Shown piece after piece: positions 13,801 to 26,100 of a DNA stretch of 64,000 bases. The notes below the pieces were generated by a model. That model did no database searches, was not told the DNA's origin, and was given only the letters and a program-made list of their open reading frames with translations. The stretch is taken from contig WARS01000007.1 of NCBI GenBank assembly GCA_008933995.1, positions 7,684,923 to 7,748,922 of the forward strand. The letters are read 5' to 3'. The DNA is from Datnioides undecimradiatus (taxonomy: Eukaryota > Chordata > Actinopteri > Lobotiformes > Datnioididae). Position 1 is the first letter of the stretch, and every line of letters starts with the position of its first letter. The translations under genes and the position numbers were made by a program.

Positions 13801-16800
13801 AGATCAAAGCAAAGTAACAGATAGTTGCTTACCAGAAAAAAAATACATGGACTGAACAGTATAAGCAAAAAACTACAAAATGAACTATGTATAGACAATA
13901 AATTGAAAAACCTGTATGTATGAATTTCAATAATGACAATATGTAGGTCAGCAATAAAGTCCAAATGGCACAAAATCATTCAAGATTCAAGAAGCTTTAT
14001 TTATCCCGAGGGAAATTGCTGTGCAACAGTTACAATACAAAGGTGGAAAAGCAACAGTGTGAGAGAGTAGAAATAACGCTATCTTAAATAAAATAAAATA
14101 AGGCTAACATACAATAAATGTAACTAAATGCAAAGCAATTACAGCTAGCATAAAGCAGAAAACAGAATATAACAAGTAGACATATAATGTATGTATTATA
14201 CATACATTATATGTAAATCAATGAAGCAACAGAAGGAAGCACTTTAGCTCTCCTGATTTAAAGTTGTTGTTTTTTGTCACAAATGATCATACATGGTGGT
14301 GATGATCGTATATTTGTGACAAACAACAGTAACAGTAAAGTGACACACTCTAATACTGTACAACAGTTTCTGTCCTTTTAAAGGAATGGAATATTTTTGG
14401 ACATTGCAGGTCTTGGGTTTATTTTTGGAGGAAGTCTACCACGGGTTTTGTTTTGTGAAGTCTGATATAACATTTCAGTGAGAGAATAGCTGGAGAATAC
14501 CAACAAATACAAACATAATACAACCAGCTCTTTGACTATATCCTGAATATTAAGTCCAACCTGCAGGTCATCCAGTCTCCATCTCGGTGTTTGTAAAGTG
14601 ATATTTGCAGGGGCAGCAGAGGGTTTCAGGTGTGCGTTTCACAGAGCAGCACGTCCTGGTTTCTGCTGCATTGTGTCAACACAGCAGATTGAGTGCACAA
14701 ACCTGAAAACAATACAAAAATACATTCTTCATCCATGGCAGAAAAGAAAACAACACTACATCTTAGTCGGGGCAAATCCCTCCTGCACTCTTGGATGGGG
14801 ATCTGTGGTGTGATGCTGCCAAAATGAGAACGGTGCAGTTTTGGGAGTCGTTTAAGTACTGGAGTTATTCAAAGCCTTTGGCTGTGTGGTGTTGCCAAGA
14901 CCGTCCCAAGTTTCTGCAGTGTTTAAAAAGACAAAAAATGTAGGTGCGGTTCCCAAAAAAGCCTCTGCTGGATAAGCCTAGTCAGTGGACTGGAAAATAC
15001 AAATATTAAACATATATTGTAATGAGACATTTATATCCCTGATGATGAATGATACTTTGGTTTGTCTCAATACATATCTATCAAAAACCTTGCAGAGTAA
15101 TTGCACTGATTGGGACAACCCGCTGTGTCTTTCCTGGCTTGATTTTTGCCACCCATTTCCCACAAGTTGGAATTTTGCAGAATAAAGTGAAACACTATAG
15201 AGTAAACAAGCATTTGTTAGTCCATTAGGTGGCGTCTCACTTGTTGAATGCTTGTGAATATACTGTTATGGGTTTTACCTATTTATTACTTTAGTCATGA
15301 GATTGCACCACCAATGCTTTTGTGTATTTTATTTGATTTCAGAAATGAACTGATAGGTGATAGTTGGTTAGTTAATGTTAATTATTATTGATTCAGTTGT
15401 TTGCCATTTGGATTGCAGCATGAGCTGCATGAGCTTGGCTTACCTGACTAACTGGGCTTAACCAACCAGCATGTTACACGTAGGACACAACCACTGGTGT
15501 ACTGTCAGAACATTATGAGTAAACACTTGGATTTATGTTCTGAGAGCATACATATAATGCTATTTTCACAGTAACAGTAGTAGTGACAATGCTGGCCATT
15601 TTCAGTTATTTACGTTCCCTTTGCTTAGTTTACCATTTCCCCTTAGTGCATTTATTTATGGATGTATCTATTTTTGATAGCCTTATACAATGTGTATCCA
15701 TTTTTACCTTTAATCCACTTTTTTCACTCAAGTTGCCTGCAGAGAACTTCAGTAACTGCTGTGCCATTTGATCCTCTCTTCCTTAGACTTTGACATTTTA
15801 GCATTTAATCTGTACAAGAACAGCTCAGTCTGTGTGTACATGTTTCCACTTGTACTTGGAAAATTGTGTCGGTCAACTGAAGGTCATGAAAAGCATTCCA
15901 GTTTGTGGTGTGTGTGTGTGCGTGTGTGTGCGCGTGTGTATACCTACAAGAACTGTTAAGTTCCATTCATAGCTACAGTGGTGTACGTGCAGGCCAGCCC
16001 ATCTACTATAGCTGTTATATCACTGTACTGTTTGACCAGCTGTTGCACATGGCTTGGCAACAGGGAATGGAATCTAAAGTGCGAGTGTGTTTGTGCGTGT
16101 CTGTTTGAAGGTGCAGTGGCTGGGTTTACGTCAGTTTTCTTGTGTCAGTGTTGAATTAAGGAAGTGAGCTGCAGTCTCTGGTCACTTAGCCATTTACTAA
16201 GAAGACTGAGAAGGATCCAAGTCCTCTGTTGATTCTCAAGTTAAAACCCAGGTTTTGGCTGGCCATCTGGGTTTTGTTTACACATGTTCACACTGTTGCT
16301 GTCACGGTGGAAATCTTTGTCTTTGTCTGAGTTTGTTTTGGTTTCTTTTTCACCCAGGTGAATAAAGTAGACAAAGAAAAAAAAAAAAGTATAATATTTA
16401 CAAAAAAAACAGAAAATGATAAAAATGTGTAACTAAACAAACGCCACATGACCAAATTTTTCTTTGAACAGTGTTTAAAAATACATTATTTACTTGAAAG
16501 AAATCACAACATTGTTAAATGAATCATGTTTTCCATACCTCGGCAGCTGATGTTCCAGTAAACTGGGTTATGAAACTGTTTTATGGCTCACTGAGCACTG
16601 AATTGACAGAAGTGAGGAGTTTGTGTTTACCACGACACCACAGTCATACCTTCTTTTCACAAGTGGTTTGTGGCCCAATATCACCATTACAGAAACTGTT
16701 CACTGTTTCCATCACAACAACTACTAGATCCTCAACTATTTGATACAAATGCCGTCGGCCATTCTTTTTGTTCTGGGTGACAAAGTGAAGTTTATACTTT

Positions 16801-19800
16801 CAAATAATTCTTCAAATATATTGGTGACATCTGTAGAGGGGACAGAGGTTTGTAAAGTTGTGCGTATTTTACGACTTGGACAAGAAGGAAAAAGATCAAA
16901 AAATGTTGGTGGCACTTAATTTTTTTGCCAGTTTTCTGGCTCCAACACAAAGTCCACTCCATTTTTCACTTCTCTAATAGGCCATTAAGTAAATGTATGT
17001 GTCTTGTTATGTACCCTTTTTTGGCCAAAGCACCAGTGACTGGACGGTATTCTCAAGATACAAAACTGCATACATGGATAAATGATGGAAAACAGAACAC
17101 AACTTAAACAGTAGATCGTTGAATGTGTGTGTTGTTTTTTTTGTCCCTGCAGATATGAGGACGTGTCGTGTGAACGAGTTTAGCTGCGGCGCAGGCTCCA
17201 CTCAGTGTATCCCCATTTTCTGGAAATGTGATGGAGAGAAGGACTGTGACAACGGAGAGGACGAGTTCAACTGTGGTAGGTCAAATTGCTTGCTTTGATA
17301 TTTCCCCACGTCTCAACATTTCTAACCTTTTCAGTTAAAGTGCACACATGGTAGAATTAACTTTTAAATCACTTTAGCTCATTCCTGACCTCAGACTTTG
17401 AACATTAATGTTGCATTTTGTTGTCATATTGTGCTAGAAAAGAGTTTGAATTTTAAATCTGTTTTAGCTCAAAGGATTTGAACTGCAGGCACCATGTCTG
17501 TCCTGCGCAAGAGCAAATTCTGTTGAGTACAAGGCAGGGGGACTTTCCCTGTGATGACATCCTTTTTCCTAACTGTGGACTTTACAATGAGGAAGTCGCC
17601 TCTGAATTAGACTGCAGAAATGAATTAACCTAACTTCCTCATAGCACCTAATTTACTGAATGAATTTCAGATTAAATCATCGTGGACACCAACTAAAGTC
17701 TCCTACAGCTGCAGCTGTGCTGTATACATTCTGCATGATTCATATTGTGGCGAGGCAGACAACTGTTTGCTGAATGCTGAAGACTGTTAATGGCATTACA
17801 AAGTGCAGTGATACAAATTATCTCAAGTGATCCAAGTTCTACTTATTGAGTGTAACAGCTAAAGTCTTTTATTTATTCAAGCACTGAAGCAATTTCATGG
17901 ATGTGTGTATCAATTACTTCTCATCCTCCAGCTTTTTATCCTAAGTACTGTGCAGCAAAAACACACAAACAAAACTGCCTTTTTGCTCAGGGCATGAAGC
18001 GCTGCTTGGACAAACTATAAACTAAATTAATTGGATATGACAGGAAATGCTGAAGCGGTCTGTAGCTTGCTGGTAAATTTCATCCATCCATCCATTTTGA
18101 GCTGCTTATCTGGGTCTGAGTCACAGGGGCAGCTGTTAAGCAAGGCTGTCCTGACATCCTGCACCTCAGCTTTCCACCTCTGTGGGGAAAACCTGAGGCA
18201 TTCCTGAGCCACACAAGAACAACATTTTAAATAAAGGAAAAATGAGTAATTCATATCTTGTATTGGCTAATGCAGTGTAGTAAATGGGTTTTTGTGCCAA
18301 GTATATTTAAACCAACACTACAGCAGGAGATGCCACTAGTTTGTTTCATCCTCTCCGACTGCTCAAATGCTAATCAGAGAAACGAGCTGCTTAATAGGAG
18401 GAGGCATTTGTTAATTGTCTTGTTTGCTTACATTAAACCTGCACCCCTGTTGTCCTTGAACTCTCTAGCACCATGTTTTACTGCAGTGTAGTGTAATGCA
18501 TGTTTTCAGGCAGTGACTTTAAACCCCAGACACCTCTCCTGTGAGCTGCCACAGGCTCATGTAAATCAGAATCTTATGACCAGTCTCATACATTCTCTCA
18601 TCCATCAGTAATGTACCACTCCCACTCCCCCTACAACACTAGTGTTTTTATTAAAGAACTTACAATTGCTCGTGCAGTGTAGCAATTCTGATGTCCTTAA
18701 TAAAAACTCTACATGCTGCCAAACTTGTGTTGACACCTGGACATCTTTGGCATGTTTCCACTGCTTCTCTATCACATTGAAATGTGCCTTGAATCACTAA
18801 ACATGAATACAAACATAAAGCACTGCTTGTCCCCCAGGCCGTTTGGTGCTCTGTTGTTGTTATTGCAGCCATGTCGGGTGATTTCTACTTCAGCATTCAG
18901 CAGAAATTGAGAAATTTGTGTGGCCTCCTGCTTCACGGCTGAGCTGTTGACATTTTCCACTTCCATTTCTTCAAATTTGACACGTCTACTTGGACTTTGA
19001 AGGCCAAAGGTCAAGCTCGCTGCAACCTCACAAAACATGTTGCTGACCTTTTTGAATGCGAAATTTCCAGAATGACTCGAGGAAATCTTTTCATTTTTGT
19101 CACAGAGATTTAGTTCAAGGATTTAGATTTTGAGGTCGGAGGTCACCAAACACATTTGTGGCAACAAAAATTTCACAAATATCTAATAAGATAAAATGAG
19201 GAACTGATTACATCTTTGAATGTATTGTACGCCTGAACAGACATGCAGGCTATGTGCAACATGACTGGCAACTGACTTTTTAAAAATGATTTTATGCAAC
19301 TGGGGTGTTAGTCCTCTCATATCACTCACATTCACTATTCTTCTTCTCTCCTCCTATCTCCAGGTAACATAACCTGCGCTCCAAACGAGTTTACGTGTGC
19401 CAGCGGCCGCTGCATCTCCCGGAACTTTGTGTGTAACAGCGAGGACGACTGTGGCGACGGCTCTGATGAGGTGGAGTGCGCTCCATCCTCGTGCGGTCCC
19501 AGTGAGTTCCAGTGTGGAAACTCATCCTGCATCCCAGCCAGCTGGGTGTGCGATGATGATGTCGACTGCCAGGTAAGAGTGAAACATAATAAACACTACA
19601 CATACACACGCACACATTAAATGAAACGTACACACTCTGAAAATCAGATTAAGTAAGAAAGTAACAAACTTATTAAAGAAGAGGTTACATAACTACTGAA
19701 GTCCTGCTTCTAATTGTCTTAAGTCTGGAATCAAAAAACCTTGTAGAGGAGGATACAGTTGTCATGGATAGTATTGCTGATGGCTTAACACAAGGTTAAG

Positions 19801-20063
19801 GCTCAAGTCTACATACATAACTGCAACTGAAAGAATACAGTGATTCTTGGTGTCAGAGATACTGGTTATGAAATTGAGGAAAAAGCAATTAAAAACTGAG
19901 GTTAAAGTCTTTTAAACATGCTCTGCTGGACCTAAAGGAAGACTTTAGTTTCAGAGTGTCTTTCTAATTTGCCCCTCCCTCCAAACACACTCCCCCTCGG
20001 TTCTAAAGTAAATTTTCCACCACTATAATGAACTGCCCAGCATGATATCCCTAGGGCACACAG

Positions 20064-20119
<56 letters not shown>

Positions 20120-23100
20120 GTTCTGCAAGTTCAGTTTTCACAACACCCTGTGGTTATTGACCTGCCCCATACACATAGACAGGATCTCTTTCACACACAC
20201 ACACACACACACACTTACGCACTGACTTTGACACTCCTAACACGTTTTTCACACACGGCAGAACAAGTTCCACTGAGTCGGCGATTTGCTGCGCACCTGT
20301 TAATTGGCTGTGTGGTTATCGCTGTGACGGCCTCGCGGGGAAAATGAGAAACTGATGCAAACGCTCACGCCCACAAATATTTAAAATGCTGCACCGAATG
20401 GGAAGGTCATTGTTATTCCCGCTCTCACACCCAGCCAGTCCTGCGTCAGTGTTAACGGTTATGGAGTGTCAGACACACACATTCTCACACTCCATTAATC
20501 TGCTCCCACATGAGTCAGTGACTTTCTGAGATGATGAAAGCGTGAGAAACACTTCCTGCTATTCCTTTTGATCCCATTCAGTCTGATTGCCCAGTTTAAA
20601 CTCTAATTAAAGCGTTGATCATCTGTGAGATCTGCCATGTCATTTCTGGCCTGCACATCCACCAGCTGTCAATCATTTAATGTGGGTGGGGTCCTGCTGC
20701 CTTTTTGCTTGGACCCTTTGATTATTATTAATGCAAGACCTTGAATACTCTTAAAATGTCTGATTTGGTATCAGTAATCCTGGATTTCTTGGTACTTTGT
20801 GTTTGCCAAATGTCTACAAGACAGGTAGTGAGTTAAATGTTACAACCAAAGGTCATAATGCACATTTTTGATTAGGGTAAGGACACAAAAAGTGCTGGGA
20901 GGCCTTTTATGTAAATCACTTTAAAATCCCCAGTTGTTTCCCAAAACTGAACAAGAGCAGGGTTAAGTAAAATGTTTCTCTACCCAGTATTAACCCGGAA
21001 ATGTGTCTGTACAGTGAATATGTAGCTACAGACACACTTTTAGCATAAAAATCCAGGGATTTAATTTTCATTCATGGATTGGAAAACTGCTCTCTCTCTC
21101 ACCTGGAAACGTCTGGTCCCTGTCCCCTGCAGGACCAGTCAGACGAGTCTCCATCTCGCTGTGGCCGTCACCCGACACCACCGGCCAAGTGTTCGTCCAC
21201 TGAGATGCAGTGCCACTCAGGAGAGTGTATACACAAGAAGTGGAGGTGTGATGGAGATCCTGACTGCAAAGACGGCAGCGACGAAGCCAACTGTCGTACG
21301 TACCGATCAGCTTTCATTACACATTAAAGTAAAAAGTTTTTAAGATCGCAGCCAAATGCATCCGATCCATTCATTTGACATCAATTACTTGATAACCTGT
21401 CTGCAGTTATGCACTTGTCCAGTAACCCCTAAATGAATCCATGTAGCCAGGAGGATAAATTCCTTCAGTGACGTCAGTGGCAGTGGCATTTTCTCATGTA
21501 TTTTTATTTAATAAATGATTTATCACGCTTGACAGCTGTCCGCACCTGTGGACCAGATCAGTTCAAATGTGACGATGGAAACTGTATCCTCGGCAGCAGA
21601 CAGTGCAACGGCCTCCGAGACTGCACCGACGGATCAGATGAAGTCAACTGCAAAAACAGTATGTGCTCTGTGTATGTGTGTGTCTGCGTCTCTGCTTTTC
21701 AAATGACTGTTTATAATTATCCTGGGGGCTTCATCAGATGAGGAGGCTTTATGTATATTTTTGCTCGGGTTTTTTTGGTGTACGTTTCTGCTTTTACATT
21801 CTACCCCAGGCTGTCCTGTTCTGTGTGTGCGCGTGTGTGTTGTAAATGTAGATGCTGTGGGCATGTAAAAAAAAAAACCAAACAAACCCCAAAACATCCA
21901 CCTCAGGTTGTGTTCAGGCACAATGTTGTCCAGTGGGCGTGATTCAATCTAATGCCGTTCTGATTCTTTTAAGGGTGGCCCAGTGTGTGGTTTTATTTAG
22001 TGTTCTCACCGAAAGATAAATGAACCAAAGAGAACTAAAAAACACCCCACATTCGCTGTTATCTTGTATCTGAGTTTTATTTTCTCTGCAAGCATAAAAC
22101 ACGGCTTTGGAAACAGACTTTAAAGAGCGACAAATTTGTTGCAGATTGTCGCTCAGACTGCTCAAAGAGAGATTGTTGTCACTGCCTTTTTAGTGACGGC
22201 TTAGATGATCCTTAAAGAACAGAAGGGAAGTTTCAGCTGTTTCTAAGCCTTTCCAAAACTAAAACTAAAAACCCAGCAGTGTTTTTCTTTGTAACAATAT
22301 CTTGTTTTTTCACACAGTCCAGTCTGCAGATGATGTGCTGTCTCAAAACTAAAATAACCACCCTTTAAACTAATTGGACATTGTTGGAAATGCAGTTATA
22401 TGCAAGGAAGCAGATTATTGCCATGAAATGAGATGAGATTGATGTCACCCATGTCTTTGAATTCAAAAGATTATGATGTTGACATAAAGACTGAAAGCAG
22501 AGAGACAGGCCAGCCTGGCTCTGTACAGTTATATCCTGATGTGAAATGATGAATTGGTAGCCTTGAATGAATTTATGTTTTTCATTAAATTTTTCACCTC
22601 ATTAACAACAGCTCGTGATGTGTGAAACTCTTTCCGCAGTGACTCAGTGTAATGGTCCAGAAAAGTTCAAGTGTCGCAGCGGGGAGTGTATCGAGATGAG
22701 CAAAGTGTGCAACAAGGCCAGAGACTGTCCCGACTGGAGCGACGAACCCATCAAGGAATGCAGTGAGTAAAAGAAAAAGAAATGAGATTCTCAGCCCTAC
22801 TCTGAGCTCAGCAGACGCCACAAACACTCTGACTATCAGCTGTCATCATGGGCAAATGCAATCTGTCAAAACATCAGTAAGCTGCAGCCTCTGAATCGCA
22901 GCAGAAACAACTCATTTGCACATTATTGTTCATTAAAAATTAAGATTTTCTTGCCGTGCACGACATCCCGCTCTGTGGCCATCTTCTGAACACGTTACCA
23001 TATTGTTTTATTATTCAGATTTACCTGCTGTACGGGCTGGAGCTATCTTTTGGCTCTTAGTCTGAAGCGGTGGGTGTGTGACACAGTGAGGTTACTGGGT

Positions 23101-26100
23101 TTAGTTGTGCCCGACAGGCCAATTAGTGGATATTTCCTGAGCAAATTAATTAGAATACTTTACTGGAGCTCATAAAATGTTGAATAACTGAAGAGATGCA
23201 GAGCGGAGTGCCTTCACAGGAAAGCTTTGATTTAAGACAAACACTTCAGAGGATTATTAAGATTCAGCCTTAGTCATCCCAACTAAGTGGCAGAACAGGT
23301 GAGTATTAAACACGTATATTCATATTATGTGTGGATATTTGCGCTATAATCTGTGTAAACATGAATGAACTTGTACTTTCAGCTGGGATGAACCCACAGT
23401 GTGTTTGTCTGACGTAATCTGCAAATGTCACTTGTTAAAAAATCTTGTAGAGCTTCTCCAGCTGGCAGCGCTGAATGTCAGCAACGTGTAAAAAATCTTT
23501 GAACGGGAAACGTTTGAGTTACCCGAGTGCCGGATCTGTACAATAATGCGTCAAACCAAACCAGAGCAAGGAATCAGGCTCCAACACTTAGATTTCTGTG
23601 GACAGGTCACAGAGTCAACAACCAGGAGTTCAGATGTCTTTTCATGTTGGCTGGAAAGTTTCCATGAAATGCCTTTTCTCTTCATTGCACATTGATTTAG
23701 ACTGTTAATTTGTGGATTTTTACATCAGTCCCATCTTGTGCAGCTTTAATATGTCTGCGCTTCACTGTGAGGGAACGAACAGCGCTTGTAAATAATTCTC
23801 TTTCATGGATCAAAGAGCTCGGCCAAAAGTGATTATGCTCTCCACAAGAATACCAAACATTAGAGTCTGACTCGTACTGCGATTCAGTCCGAGACAAAGA
23901 TTGGCATGTTATGATAAATTTAATGGATCAAAGAATTCAAAAATCTGAATATTCTTTTTTTTAGTAGTGTAGTTCCTTACAGTTTATAATGAATAGCCCT
24001 GTTTCATGTACTAGTGTACTGCCTGCTTTGTTGACCAGAGGAAAGGAAACCTTTTTTTAACATGAAATGAGTAACATAATTTGAGTGTCCAACAGTAGGT
24101 TTGCTTTCACAAGATGTTTGGACCTTAACTTTAAATTGTAATAAACTAGAAAATCCTACTCTGGGGAAAATGAATCAGATGATCACGTTGAACCCGTCCA
24201 GGTTTTCCATGCTGTCTGAACACAAATACAGCAAGAAGAATCTGGAATCTTTGCTCTGTGGCTTTTGACTACATCAGATCAGGTCTGCTTACACCTGCTG
24301 ACAGCTTCTGTTTAAGCTTACAGACCTTTATAATACTGTAATACAATTGCAGGGTTAAAGAATGTTTGTCAGACCATAACAGAGCATCTGCCGCATCATT
24401 ATTGTGAATGCAGGCTTTGTATCATTGTCTGAGTTGTAAAGAAACCTAAAATCTCACATGTTCCATTTTATCAATTTAAACTGAACAAGAGGGCAACAAA
24501 TTGACTGTAAAATAGTACCTACAGATTGTGTGTTGTGTTGGTTAACCTAAAGTATTCTAAGCTTCCTCTTAGGGCTGTGTTGTAGCTGTAATATCTGTTT
24601 CCTCTCATGTGCTTCAGATCTGAACGAGTGTCTAATGAACAACGGCGGCTGCTCTCACATCTGCAAAGACATGGTGATTGGCTTCGAGTGTGACTGCACA
24701 CCTGGACTTCAGCTCATAGACCACAAGACCTGCGGCGGTATGTGACCTTTACAGCAGAGCCACATTAGTGACATAAGTGATTAGTGTTCACAGCTGCAAG
24801 CATTTACACTGGCGATTGAAATTAAATTCTAATTAAAACACTGCACTAAACCCTGCAAATGAGTTATTAGTGGTAAAATCAGATTCCTGTTACCAAAGAG
24901 ACCCAACGATGACTGAACAGCTATCTATCAGCTATATCATGCTTCATAGATGGAGCAGAGCGTCCTGGCTGCATCATGTCGCTCCATCTCATAGCTGAAC
25001 AATTCATTTTTCCTTTCTTTAAGTTTACCCTTTGCATCAAAAAAGCCATCTGATATCAACATCAAAGGAGATGGAGTCCACTTGGATCCTTGTACACTAG
25101 ATGTATTAAAATCACCTGGCTACAGAACAGGACGATTGATTTGATTAGACTGATGATCCAGTGTGTGGTTAAGTGTCAGTCACCTGGAACTGTGTCTAAG
25201 AACCTCCATGATGTCCTCAGGAGAACCTCAAGAATCTTTAAACAGTTTCTCCTTCTCCTCCTTCTTAGGTTATGAGTAGGGATGCACCGTTACAGATACT
25301 AGCATCGGGTATCTGTCCAATACCCTGTTCCTGTACTCGTACTCGTATTCATAAGTGTCCCGATACCACTTTACGACAGAGTGACGTTCAGTTAGGCGGT
25401 CAGGTGCTAATTGTCGGCGGTGTGGAGGTATTTCAAAGTGGATGATGGTGACAAAAGTAAAGACTGCAAATTATGCTCTTCAAAGTTGTCAAGAGGACAG
25501 ACGAAGGTACTTTCAACACAAGCAATCTGATAAAACATCTAAAAAAAAAAAAAACAACACGACACCGAGTTTGCTAACAGCGGCAAACAGCAACAACCAA
25601 CTTTGCAGCAAACTCTGGAGAAGATGTCAAGAGACAACCCGCGCGCAGTGAAAATAACAGAGTAAATGTACGAAGTGTAATGGCACTAATAAGTACTCAT
25701 ATTGGTACTCGGTATCGGCAAGTGCTCAAATGTAAGTACTCGTAATTGGATTGAAAAAATGTGGTATCGGTGCATCCCTAGTTATGAGGAAAGACAAACA
25801 AAAATCTTACCTGCAAACAAATAATGAAAACTATCCATACATCAGTCATACTTCCCTGTTGGCTCAGTATAGCAGGAAATAAGAGTCTCTTTGGTAACTC
25901 GTTGGATAATTTCATTGTTGGTTAGATTGTTCAGTTCAGACGTGTCTTTGCAAATTATACTTGTCTTGTTTCTTTGAGGCTTTCTTCCTCTTTCCTGCAA
26001 GTTGTCAGTTTATTTGACTGTTGGCATGAACTCAGTTTTGTCAGTTTAGTGTACAAGATAAACATTTTTCATATTCTCAGCTTTAGCATATATTTAAAAC

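Larger units (their letters stand above)
7845..17152 (+). other. vldlr introns 2 and 3 (around exon 3)
   Basis: Apart from exon 3 (11496-11618), no coding sequence was recognised. Intron 2 holds CA/TG microsatellites just after exon 2 and at 9724-9749. Intron 3 holds a LINE 3' tail near 13977-14175, a perfect palindrome at 14180-14214 and an imperfect foldback at 14266-14327. The rest is AT-rich. Confidence 0.6.
17276..24617 (+). other. vldlr introns 4 to 8
   Basis: Intron 4 (17276-19363) holds a LINE tail near 18083-18225 and a diverged fish repeat near 18960-19165. Intron 5 (19573-21132), which splits LA5, holds the longest CA microsatellite of the window. Introns 6 (21296-21535), 7 (21659-22639) and 8 (22763-24617) show nothing I can name. 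Confidence 0.6.

Noticed and set aside
13644-13979. Minus-strand hydrophobic open frame of 111 codons
   Set aside because: AT-rich low-complexity translation, no splice or family support, next to a LINE tail.
16362-16392. AATAAA followed by an A run, considered as a processed retrocopy 3' end
   Set aside because: No recognisable coding or tail sequence upstream and no target duplication.
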